DNA of 41,551 nt, from contig SKJJ01000187.1 in the NCBI GenBank assembly GCA_007115975.1, forward strand, positions 1 through 41,551. Direction: 5' to 3'. Shown here in pieces: positions 16,528 to 25,165 of this stretch (within the stretch, counting starts at the first letter, position 1; each line of letters begins with the position of its first letter). Below the pieces are notes generated by a model, which was not told the origin of the DNA, did no database searches, and saw only the letters and a program-made list of their open reading frames with translations. Both the position numbers and the translations under genes were made by a program. The stretch comes from Chitinispirillum sp. (GTDB lineage: Bacteria; Fibrobacterota; Chitinivibrionia; Chitinivibrionales; Chitinispirillaceae).

Positions 16528-17202
16528 TTAAAAAGCAGCATCAAAAGTTGCAAGCAAATTTTGGGCATGCTGATGATAGAAAACAGCTGACGAGTCGGCT
16601 ATAATTTTCCTGCACATTTCACCGGCAAGACCGGGGTCTTCTGAACGGGCCAACAGTGCCAGTTTCCAGCGAACGGACGGGTGCTTAAAGGCGATTCTGT
16701 TATCCCTGAGTGCTTTTTGGTAGGTGTTTATTGCCATTGTAGTTTCTCCCAGTGCCTCATAAGCCACCGCCAGCCCTACCAACGCCTGTGCACCCACAAA
16801 ACCGGTTGAGCCTCTATTTGAAACAGCCATACCAAACCACTTAACAGCTTCATCATAGTTCTTTTGAGAATAATAAATATTGCCTAACATAAAAGCACTC
16901 ATACTCCCCTGTGGTGTATGGCTGTATCCATTGGCCGCGTCCCCAAAACTTTGAATAGCTTCATCAATATTGTTGCCATTGTACTGAATCATTGCCATTC
17001 CAAACAACTCCTGAGCTTCCCGTATACTGGTCTCTTTGGCTCGGTTGAATACAAAAAGTCCCCCCAGAATAAAAAGCAGTACCACCAGTACACCTATTAC
17101 CGTAGTACTGTTTTTGGTGAGCAATTCTTTAGCTTTTACAAATGCACTTATAACAGGATCTTCACGCATCTCCTGCTTTTTTTTGTTGTATTTAATATTC
17201 AA
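16528..17202 (-). CDS. Membrane-anchored TPR protein (YfgM-like)
   Basis: From the TTG at 17202 (AAGGGGG six bases upstream) the protein has 224 residues: a short basic cytoplasmic tail, one membrane helix (about 34-53), and then tetratricopeptide-like repeats, including DEAIQSFGDAANGY, DEAVKWFGMAV and TTMAINTYQKALRD. This order matches YfgM/BamD-neighbour proteins, whose TPRs face the periplasm and bind envelope or secreted proteins. A longer TTG start at 17241 is possible. It lies upstream of the receiver-like and ParA-M23 genes on the same strand, so it may belong to one envelope module. Specific partner unknown. Confidence 0.75.
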   Translation of the reverse strand: MNIKYNKKKQEMREDPVISAFVKAKELLTKNSTTVIGVLVVLLFILGGLFVFNRAKETSIREAQELFGMAMIQYNGNNIDEAIQSFGDAANGYSHTPQGSMSAFMLGNIYYSQKNYDEAVKWFGMAVSNRGSTGFVGAQALVGLAVAYEALGETTMAINTYQKALRDNRIAFKHPSVRWKLALLARSEDPGLAGEMCRKIIADSSAVFYHQHAQNLLATFDAAF

Positions 17203-17390
17203 CCTTTTCCCCCTTGGAATTCTTCTGAAAAAATAGTACAATAGTTTTAAGATAATGGTTAGAAAATACGTTCAGAGCATGACACACATTGCTGTTCAAG
17301 TATAGAAAAATGATTCTAACAGGGGGTAGAAGTCAAGTTTATCCCTCCTGAAGTGCGCTAACAGACCACAGAAAGAATAAAGATGTCCAA

Positions 17391-18953
17391 ATGAGTGAAA
17401 AAAATGACACTTTTCAGGAAGATCACCGCAACGGAGATGACCTTGTGACTTTAAACAAACGACTTAAAAAGCAGAACTCGCAGCTTAAAAAGCAGTTGAT
17501 GAATGCCTCTATGATCAATGAACTGACAAAGGTTCTCCATTCGTGCACCGATGTAAACAACATCATTCAAACAGCTCTTCTTGCAATGCAGGAGCTTCTT
17601 CAATTTGACCGGATAATTTTATTTAAAATAGTGACTGATTCTTTCACCCTGGCCCCTTCCCACTGGGTAGGTTTCGACGATTCACAGCTCGAATCTATCT
17701 CAATACCGATGGGATTTGAGGGCGGGGAGGTTACTGACGCGATCTTTCTCAACCGCCATATTATTGTTGAAGATCCAGATAAAAACAACGATATCTTCTG
17801 TAAAACTTTTGGCTCCACCTGCTATCTCTCAATACCAATGACCAGCAAGCTTAACCGGACCTGTAAGGAGATAAAGGGGTGCACCAAAAAAAACTGCCCG
17901 GCTTATGACGGGTTTAACCCCTACTGCTGGAGCCTCACAGGTGCAGGGCAACTGCTTAACACCCGTACCGAAGATGACCGCAGGAGGTGCTGCTCACGGT
18001 GCGAGGCGTTTAAAACCGACAGCGTCTTCTGGATGGACAGATCAAAAAGTGACCAGTCCATTACCAGTGATGATATCACTCAACTCACCGCAATTGTTAA
18101 CCTTACTGGAATATTGGTTGAAAATTCAAGAATACTCAAAGCTCTTGACACAGCAAACAACAACCTTCAGACAACCAACAATCAACTTCAAAAGGCAAAT
18201 TCAGATCTGCAGATCGCTCAGTCAAAAATCCAGTGTGACCTGGACCACGCCCGCTCTATCCAACAGGGACTTCTCCCCGGTGACATCTCCGGCAAGGGTC
18301 CATTCTCAGCTGCTGCAATCTACATCTCAGCAGATGCCGTCGGGGGAGACTATTATGATGTTTTTGAGATCTCTCCCGATGTCTATGGGTTGGTAGTTGC
18401 CGACGTTTCCGGTCATGGTGTCGCTTCGGCACTTATAATGTCGATGGCAAAGGTGCTGCTTAAAACATTTTCCACCGACCAACCTTCTCCACAAAAAACT
18501 CTTGAGAGAATAAACAGTACATTCATCTCCGAAATCAAGACTGACAACTTTGTCACTATCTTCTACGCTGTTTTGGACACAAAATCACAAAAAATCACTT
18601 TTACATCAGCAGGACACTGCCCCATTCTTTTTCTTGATAAAGAGAACCAAACATGCCAGACGGTTAAAGCTGACGGGCTTTTTATGGGAGTGTTCCCCGA
18701 TATGATGCTCTCAGAAAAAAACCGCTCCTACAAAAAAGGCAACAACAGAATACTTCTGTATACCGATGGAATTGCAGAAGCGCAAAATAGAGACGGGATC
18801 ATGTATGGCATTGAACGGCTTTCAAAAATATCGCTTGACACTCTTGGCCATCCACCAATTGAAGCGGTAGATGCGATACTGGAAGATCAAAAAAGATTCT
18901 GCGGAACGGTTAAACCTGAAGATGATATTACGCTGCTTGTAGTTGATTATTAG
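17391..18953 (+). CDS. GAF-domain PP2C (SpoIIE-type) serine phosphatase with Cys-rich insert
   Basis: The 520-residue soluble protein has an N-terminal coiled coil, a GAF sensor (about 45-245), a second coiled coil (245-285) and a SpoIIE/RsbU-type phosphatase domain (285-520). Metal-binding motifs are clear: VGGDYYDVF, VADVSGHG, SAGHCP, LYTDGI and EDDITLLV. Within the GAF region an insert at about 155-206 holds seven cysteines (158, 164, 169, 179, 200, 201, 204) in the pattern of a two-CW-like module (NCPAY ... YCW ... CCSRC), likely a metal or redox site. Such phosphatases reset anti-sigma or STAS partner-switch systems; no partner gene is nearby. Transcribed away from the TPR gene. Confidence 0.9.
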   Translation: MSEKNDTFQEDHRNGDDLVTLNKRLKKQNSQLKKQLMNASMINELTKVLHSCTDVNNIIQTALLAMQELLQFDRIILFKIVTDSFTLAPSHWVGFDDSQLESISIPMGFEGGEVTDAIFLNRHIIVEDPDKNNDIFCKTFGSTCYLSIPMTSKLNRTCKEIKGCTKKNCPAYDGFNPYCWSLTGAGQLLNTRTEDDRRRCCSRCEAFKTDSVFWMDRSKSDQSITSDDITQLTAIVNLTGILVENSRILKALDTANNNLQTTNNQLQKANSDLQIAQSKIQCDLDHARSIQQGLLPGDISGKGPFSAAAIYISADAVGGDYYDVFEISPDVYGLVVADVSGHGVASALIMSMAKVLLKTFSTDQPSPQKTLERINSTFISEIKTDNFVTIFYAVLDTKSQKITFTSAGHCPILFLDKENQTCQTVKADGLFMGVFPDMMLSEKNRSYKKGNNRILLYTDGIAEAQNRDGIMYGIERLSKISLDTLGHPPIEAVDAILEDQKRFCGTVKPEDDITLLVVDY

Positions 18954-18971
18954 AACTTAACTAGAGACTCC

Positions 18972-19036
18972 GATCCCACTGCCCAAGGAGGGTTGGGAGT
19001 GGGATCATTCTGGCTACTATCGACCCCGTGGTCGAT
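18972..19036. terminator. Two hairpins between convergent genes
   Basis: GATCCCACT (18972-18980) pairs with AGTGGGATC (18998-19006), extended by CCCAA/TTGGG inside one bulge, giving a 14-bp stem with a 6-nt loop. A second hairpin ATCGACC-CCGT-GGTCGAT follows at 19019-19036. They lie between two convergent stop codons, the place for a bidirectional terminator, but neither is followed by a real T-run, so the termination role is inferred. Confidence 0.45.
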
Positions 19037-19090
19037 TGCTCACAAAGATACAACTTTTTAACTGTGACCCACAACTACACCACAAGAACC

Positions 19091-20620
19091 TCAAAAATCA
19101 ACCTTCATCGATATATTCAACACATTAAAAACACCGGAACTGTTGTGCTCATAAGAGCAGTCCAGCTCCATTGAACTACCAAAAAGCGATTCCGTATCGA
19201 TTCTTAAGCCAAAACCTCCGGTAATTTTCCATGGAGTGGGCTCAGATCTCATAATCTCCCTGTGCATCCCGATTCGCAGAGCAAAAATCCTGAGCAGCTG
19301 CTGCTCAATTCCACCGGCCATTTTCCATGTCTGATCGTCATATAACGGTATCTGACCCTCTGCAACAAGAAGAGTTGTATAGCCGGCCTGAAAAGCTCCT
19401 CCCATGTGGAGAGTTGCTGCATGGGCCTCAAAGTACTCCTCTTCGGTCACGCTGTTTTTCCACTTGTTTACAACGGGAACATCTCGCAGTAACAGTCCAT
19501 AGCGGATTTTCTCACTGAGCTCCCACATTAACCCCATATCCAGCCCCGCGCCAAAGGAGGAGCCAGCAGGTGAATCCGGTGACATCTGCTTGACCCTGTT
19601 TGCTGCAATTTTCACCGATACACCTACCGAGAGCTGATTAAGGGAGTGGTAGAGATGATTTAACCTGTAGGCTAAAGCACTCACAAAAAAAAGTTCTGTC
19701 AGTGCATGATCCCGGTCTGCTGCATATAATATCGCTTGTCCAAACCCTGAATTCCGTGTTGCTTTATTTACATAAGAGGCAGCCATAACATCCAAAAAAC
19801 CATACCTGTTCTGATACGCAGCACTAGCCTGCGGTCCGGCAACCAGCGCCATACCCGCAGGGTTGTACAAAACCCCGTACGCATCATCCGAAAGTGCGAT
19901 ATAAGCATTTGCCAACGCTGCAGGACGGGCAAAAAGAGGTATCTGATTGACCGAAGAGGTGATTCCGCTCAGTGGTTCGTCCCGGTACTCAATATTTTGG
20001 GACATAACAGCCGTACTGTTTTTATGCTCGACAGAGCTATTGATTACTCCAAAAACAACACCCGCTCCCAGAACCGCAGAACCCGAAACTATAAGTTTAT
20101 TGAGATTATTAACATGTGGGCCATAAAACGGTCTGGTACTCAGAGAATCTTCTCTGCCATGAATTCTTGCAACTGCCGACTGCACTAAAACCGATGCATC
20201 CACACCGGCTTCACCCTCAATATGAACCTGGTTAATCGTTGCCCTGAGGCTGACATCTTTAAGATACAGCGAAATCCCTATCCTGTTTTTATGCATATCC
20301 ACATACCCATATATCATCCTGTCCAGACTCAGGACTCTTCCAACCTGAAGAATCGTTCTTGGATCTTTGAGCGATGACGGCAAATGGAGTTCCAGAAGTG
20401 TAAGCTCCCGTTGTAGCTGCACGGAGGAATAGACCTGATCATATCCCCATACCGTAAGCTGGTTAACCAATTGTCTGGTGATCTCTTCAGCTCTATCCTC
20501 ACCGAAACCTTCATTGGTTTGCAGCTGCATAACACCAATGTTCATCCCTGCAACGGCGCTGTCTGCCGGCTGTCCCCAAACGACCCAAGGTATTATCAAC
20601 AGTGTCAAAAACCACTTCAC
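19091..20620 (-). CDS. Exported fusion: CsgG/TolB-like domain plus PorV-like outer-membrane barrel
   Basis: The GTG at 20620, five bases after GGAGG, starts a clean signal peptide (MKWFLTLLIIPWVVWGQ); an upstream ATG at 20662 would bury it. The mature N-terminus (MNIGVMQLQTNEGFGEDRAEEITRQLVNQL) resembles CsgG/TolB-N-like domains that sense or build envelope complexes. The C-terminal two thirds are barrel-like strands opening with RPAALANAYIALSDDAYGVLYNPAGMAL, the hallmark of PorV/UPF0164 proteins. PorV carries cargo to the type 9 secretion attachment complex. Its upstream neighbour encodes a giant exported protein with a T9SS-like end, so it may serve that cargo. Barrel assignment is firm; the N-domain is moderate. 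Confidence 0.72.
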   Translation of the reverse strand: MKWFLTLLIIPWVVWGQPADSAVAGMNIGVMQLQTNEGFGEDRAEEITRQLVNQLTVWGYDQVYSSVQLQRELTLLELHLPSSLKDPRTILQVGRVLSLDRMIYGYVDMHKNRIGISLYLKDVSLRATINQVHIEGEAGVDASVLVQSAVARIHGREDSLSTRPFYGPHVNNLNKLIVSGSAVLGAGVVFGVINSSVEHKNSTAVMSQNIEYRDEPLSGITSSVNQIPLFARPAALANAYIALSDDAYGVLYNPAGMALVAGPQASAAYQNRYGFLDVMAASYVNKATRNSGFGQAILYAADRDHALTELFFVSALAYRLNHLYHSLNQLSVGVSVKIAANRVKQMSPDSPAGSSFGAGLDMGLMWELSEKIRYGLLLRDVPVVNKWKNSVTEEEYFEAHAATLHMGGAFQAGYTTLLVAEGQIPLYDDQTWKMAGGIEQQLLRIFALRIGMHREIMRSEPTPWKITGGFGLRIDTESLFGSSMELDCSYEHNSSGVFNVLNISMKVDF

Positions 20621-20664
20621 AAAAGCCTCCGACTCTTTTAAGCTGCCAATACTATTGTACATTT

Positions 20665-23600
20665 CTATTTCATCAACACGACGTGCTTAACATACTGAAC
20701 CGTTTTGCCTTTGGTATCCTCGATAGTCAAAACGACAAAATAACGGCCGTTTCTCAGCATGGGGCCCTGGGCAATCCCACCGACCCCCTCACCCCCCCTT
20801 ATGACCTCTTCTTTACTTGTAGTGCGCCCGTCCCACCATAGAGCATGCTCTCCGGCAGCAACATTCATATGCCGCACGGCCCATACCCGCTGGCCCATAT
20901 TGTTGTGTATGCTTATCCTGACACTGGGAACAACCGCCTCCGGAGCATCAACCATATACCGTATACTGGTCCCAAACTGTGCCGATAACCCATGCTCATT
21001 TACCGGTCTGATAAATGGAGAGAACGGATTAGGGGAGATCTTCAGGCCGCCTGAAAGCTCTCTACTCTCTGAGAGCACTGCAAATCGGGAAAATTCAGCA
21101 AGCTTTGCACTTATCGATTTGCCCTGAGCTGAAACAACTGAATTTTCGAGTGTGTTCCACTGCAAACTATCCCTATCCCACCGTGCAATCCAGAATTTCC
21201 TTTTGCCCGCGGCAGCGTCTTCCCGGTAACTATCCGGAATACTCAGTACCAGTTCGATACTGTCTTTGAAAGTGATACTCTCAAGTTGTTTGATGTCATA
21301 CCCTATACTATCGACCATTCTCAAATTCCCTGAGCCACGCCTTATCTGATTACCCAAGTCAGGAGTCGTCACCTCTATAAGACCGGTCTCAGTTGAACCG
21401 ATGACCCCCCGCGGAAAATTTATTTTACACCCTCGTCTTGTGTCAGCAACACGGGATTGTTGCCCAAGGACGAATCTCACATTCAAACCAGCATCAAACA
21501 CCTTTTCCTCAGCATTGTATGGATTGTACTCTGCGGAAACAGAGCCACTGGTTGCAACTATCCTTACATATCCGACAAAGTCACCGGATGGCCTGAACAC
21601 TCCACTATTGTCAATCACACCCGCACCATCAGGGATGACGGACCAGGCCGGATTCACCTCCACCCGATTACCCCGGGTATCGTACCCCTTTGCCCTGAAC
21701 TCGGCTCGGTCAATTGGAGAAGTAGTGATGGGATTGGGGCTTCTGTTGTCAGTTCTGGCCACCTCTAATCTATTTACATTAAATCCGGTGGTGACAAATC
21801 CGACCGAGTCGGTAGCAGACAAACCGGAAGCAAGTTTAACGTCACTTGTATCGATTGTTACAACCAGCCATACGGTATCGTTACTTTTTTCATCAGAGGT
21901 TTTCACGGTTACCTCAGAGCCCCTGGAGGGGCTGAGAGTGTTACCCTGGGCATTCCTTAACTTCCAGGAAATGGCGCTGTTTTTGAGGTTTTTTGCAGGA
22001 GAAAACGCTGAACCATAGTACCCCTTAAGAGAAATCCTGATAGTGTGATCGGATGGCAAAACCGCAATCTCATCTGAAAAAGGTGCAATCTCATACCGTG
22101 AGAGTCTGCTCGTATCCGTTTTCACATACGAAGAGAAAACCTCTCTGTCGTGGCCGTAGATATCGTTACCCCTATACGCCCTGAAATAATAGAACAGCTC
22201 AGTTCCATCCCTCTGGGGGGAAACTGTAAAAGCGTACTCACTATCCGCCCGAGAAATTCTCTGAGACTGGTAATTGATGTTTCCACCCCTGCTTCTGTAA
22301 AAAATCTCTGCGGAGTCGAGCATGTTAACGGACTTTAGTTTAACGTCAAGGCGGCCATTTTGAATCGAAAGCGTGTCCGAAGCGGTGTGGGTCACATCCA
22401 GAACAACCGTATCAACATATCTCTGCACATCCTGTGGCACTACGATCCTCCCAAGCGAGAGCCCAAGCACAGAGTCCTCCTGGGCATCAACAGAGAATAT
22501 ATAAGTACCGGCGCCGGCACCGCTCAGCGAGTCATCAAAAGAGATACTTCTGGCAAAGGGAGAGCGGATCCTTACGAAACCACTACCCTCGTATTCCTCT
22601 ATGACCCACTTTATAACCTTCTCACCTGTATCCATGAGCAGCTCAAAACTATCCCCGATTGCTCTGCCGTCTTCGACTGTCACCGCCCCCTGCGGGTCAA
22701 CGCTTTCGAGAAAAAGGCCACTTTTTCCGGCACTTATCAGATATTCACCATCCGGTATACCTCTGATCTCAAAATATCCGTCAGTACCACTCGTTGCCTG
22801 TGCAAAAGTAACCCCTCCAACAGAGTCGTAAAGAGAGACATTGACACCGCCGACAAAGTTCCCAGTACTGCTCAACGCAACGGTACCGGAAATCATCGCT
22901 TTTCTAACAAGAGTGTCCTGGTGATTGTGAGTTATAAAGGGGAGTGCAGAGATTATTTTTGTATCCCTCTTTTCTGTAAATCCGGCTGCGGAAACTATCA
23001 CTTCATAATCAACATTTCCCTCAAGACCGGTACTGAAGGTTCCATAGGTTGCATCCGATTGTACTGCTACAGTATCCGTTGGCCTGCTCATACTGACAAA
23101 TTTAACACTGGCACCTCTAATGGGAGCATACACATATTCCTGCTGTCTTCTTGACCAACTTTTGCCGATTATTTTACCGGTGACAATAGAGGCTCCGGGT
23201 CTCAAAGTGATCGTAACAGCCCTCGATTCGGAAAGAGTCACTTCCCTGACCTGTGAGCTGAAACCCGCTTTGTCTGCATTTACAGTATACTTTCCCGGTT
23301 CAACAGAAAAGGAAAAACTGCCATCCTGAGGAGTTGACGATATAAGATCGACAAGTTCATCATTTCTAAACAGGCGAACCCTTGAGCCGATAACTCCGTT
23401 TCCATTATCGTTTACCACTCTACCCGAAAGAGAGAGGCGGTTTGTTTGAATCGTGATTTTACCTAAGTTGTGATTTTGACCATCACCTATGGTTACTCTT
23501 TTTGCCACCGACTTAATGAAGCCCGGTTTCAGTGCCGAAACCCACCAATCATCACCATAGCAATTGATTATAAAGTTTCCTCTCGAATCGCTCCTAGCAC

Positions 23601-25143
23601 AGACAGTATCACCTCTTTGAGAAACGGCTCTAAGGGTAGCCAGATCTACTCCCCGATCGGTTTCGTCAACAACTCTGCCAAAAATCGATGAGGGTGATCT
23701 GATCAGATACAGTGTATCGAAAGTACGGGAACCATCTTCAAGTTCCACTGTACGGCTTACATTTTCATATCCGTTTTTTGAAGCGGTGAGACGATATGTC
23801 CCGGCTGGCCGGCTTCTGACCAGGTTGCCCGCATTGTCGGTATAAAAAAGCAATGGCGCTTCCATTGGTCCCTCCAGAACCTCCATAGTAATCTCAACAA
23901 GTCCGACACTGCTTATTACAGTATCCTGCTGCTCACCATCAGACACTACCAGCAGCTCTCTTGTGAAAACATTCAGTGTACCTGATGGAGCGTAGTAGGA
24001 GAAATCAGAAATTGCCCCAGCCCTGCCGGCGCCCGTTTCATCTATGGCGATGACCCGCCATGAGTAGCTATTACTTGTCAATATGGATGCAGCATTAACC
24101 TCCACACTCATGGTATCAGTGTTCCGGCTGGCTGAAACAGTTTTTTCCCAAACAGCAATTTTTGCATTGATACCTTCACTAAGGCCTTCTACCAAAGAGT
24201 CCGCTGACATATAGACAAATATTTGGTAGGTGTTCGCCAGAGTATCCAGATTTGTCCACTTAAAAGAGATCGTTTCATTATCGGTGCTGGTAAAATCCCA
24301 CTCATCAATCGGATAAACGTTGACAGGCTTTTTGAGTGGTTCTCCTGTAACCATGAACTCTCCGGGAGGGAGCTTGACTTTAGGAGAGGAGAATGCAGGG
24401 TGATTACCGTAATTGTTCATCACAAGCCATGTATACCTCTGGCCCGGAGACAATGGCGGCGGATTTGCAGTTATAGTTCCTGATGGATCGGGTGACCCAT
24501 AAGCGATCTGGTTATTTGCAGTTATTGCCTGCCATACAATGCTCACTCCATTAATGTTTATCTCTCCCGAAGAGTCATCAACTCTTATCTCCTCATCAGA
24601 AAGTATGACATGGTAGTACGGAACGCCCTGATTGGCTTCCCATCTGAAAAGGGGTGTGAGATTTGAGATACTCCCCGAGGGTGCACGCCAGTTCACAGGG
24701 TTGGGGCTATCAACCATTATCTGAAACTCATTCGAGTAGAGAGTGTCGGACTTCATGGGCCAGGCTACAACACAGTAAAAAACCCCGGTGTTCATGCCTG
24801 CCTGATCCTCGGGCCTGAAGCGTATCCCACGCCTGGGGGGGGAACCGGAGACGTGGTAATTGTCATAATCAGCTAGTGCTTTCTCTACTCTGTACCGGTA
24901 GTTGTTCAGATCAGAACCACCGGGATTTCTGTCAAAGAAGATGATACCTGAATCCGGCGACCTGAAAGATTGATCCATCGGGGGGGGCACTCTTACCGAT
25001 CCGCTCCACTCAACAGTTACCTCCTGATCAGCAGAAACAACTCCTATTGGTGCCACCATTATCACATAATCACTTGAAAGCTGAGCGGACACCGCTACAC
25101 AGAAAACCATCAACAATAAAGAGGTTCTACAATAACCGATCAT
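20665..25143 (-). CDS. Giant multidomain exported surface protein with FlgD/T9SS-like C-terminal domain
   Basis: The 1492-residue protein begins with a signal peptide (to about residue 20). Fibronectin/Ig-like segments follow, with repeated FKWTNLDT/FRWEAN-type strands (20-390). Next come several carboxypeptidase-regulatory-like beta sandwiches (about 480-880, e.g. SIFGRVVDETDRGVDLA, LSLSGRVVNDNGNGVIG, SGTVALSSTGNFVGGV). Further Ig-like domains precede a C-terminal sorting-type module, from KISPNPFSPF through RISIHNNMGQRVW to NGRYFVVLTIED. That end is typical of T9SS-like or FlgD-like anchors. Start ATG follows AAAGGA. It is likely adhesive or structural at the surface; no enzyme motif is seen. 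It lies between two outer-membrane barrel genes in one apparent operon. Confidence 0.8.
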   Translation of the reverse strand: MIGYCRTSLLLMVFCVAVSAQLSSDYVIMVAPIGVVSADQEVTVEWSGSVRVPPPMDQSFRSPDSGIIFFDRNPGGSDLNNYRYRVEKALADYDNYHVSGSPPRRGIRFRPEDQAGMNTGVFYCVVAWPMKSDTLYSNEFQIMVDSPNPVNWRAPSGSISNLTPLFRWEANQGVPYYHVILSDEEIRVDDSSGEININGVSIVWQAITANNQIAYGSPDPSGTITANPPPLSPGQRYTWLVMNNYGNHPAFSSPKVKLPPGEFMVTGEPLKKPVNVYPIDEWDFTSTDNETISFKWTNLDTLANTYQIFVYMSADSLVEGLSEGINAKIAVWEKTVSASRNTDTMSVEVNAASILTSNSYSWRVIAIDETGAGRAGAISDFSYYAPSGTLNVFTRELLVVSDGEQQDTVISSVGLVEITMEVLEGPMEAPLLFYTDNAGNLVRSRPAGTYRLTASKNGYENVSRTVELEDGSRTFDTLYLIRSPSSIFGRVVDETDRGVDLATLRAVSQRGDTVCARSDSRGNFIINCYGDDWWVSALKPGFIKSVAKRVTIGDGQNHNLGKITIQTNRLSLSGRVVNDNGNGVIGSRVRLFRNDELVDLISSTPQDGSFSFSVEPGKYTVNADKAGFSSQVREVTLSESRAVTITLRPGASIVTGKIIGKSWSRRQQEYVYAPIRGASVKFVSMSRPTDTVAVQSDATYGTFSTGLEGNVDYEVIVSAAGFTEKRDTKIISALPFITHNHQDTLVRKAMISGTVALSSTGNFVGGVNVSLYDSVGGVTFAQATSGTDGYFEIRGIPDGEYLISAGKSGLFLESVDPQGAVTVEDGRAIGDSFELLMDTGEKVIKWVIEEYEGSGFVRIRSPFARSISFDDSLSGAGAGTYIFSVDAQEDSVLGLSLGRIVVPQDVQRYVDTVVLDVTHTASDTLSIQNGRLDVKLKSVNMLDSAEIFYRSRGGNINYQSQRISRADSEYAFTVSPQRDGTELFYYFRAYRGNDIYGHDREVFSSYVKTDTSRLSRYEIAPFSDEIAVLPSDHTIRISLKGYYGSAFSPAKNLKNSAISWKLRNAQGNTLSPSRGSEVTVKTSDEKSNDTVWLVVTIDTSDVKLASGLSATDSVGFVTTGFNVNRLEVARTDNRSPNPITTSPIDRAEFRAKGYDTRGNRVEVNPAWSVIPDGAGVIDNSGVFRPSGDFVGYVRIVATSGSVSAEYNPYNAEEKVFDAGLNVRFVLGQQSRVADTRRGCKINFPRGVIGSTETGLIEVTTPDLGNQIRRGSGNLRMVDSIGYDIKQLESITFKDSIELVLSIPDSYREDAAAGKRKFWIARWDRDSLQWNTLENSVVSAQGKSISAKLAEFSRFAVLSESRELSGGLKISPNPFSPFIRPVNEHGLSAQFGTSIRYMVDAPEAVVPSVRISIHNNMGQRVWAVRHMNVAAGEHALWWDGRTTSKEEVIRGGEGVGGIAQGPMLRNGRYFVVLTIEDTKGKTVQYVKHVVLMK

Positions 25144-25165
25144 GAACAGGTCCTTTCAAATCATA

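Noticed and set aside
21401..23154. Plus-strand frames of 205 and 264 codons
   Set aside because: Antisense to the giant exported protein; no ribosome sites and no domain.
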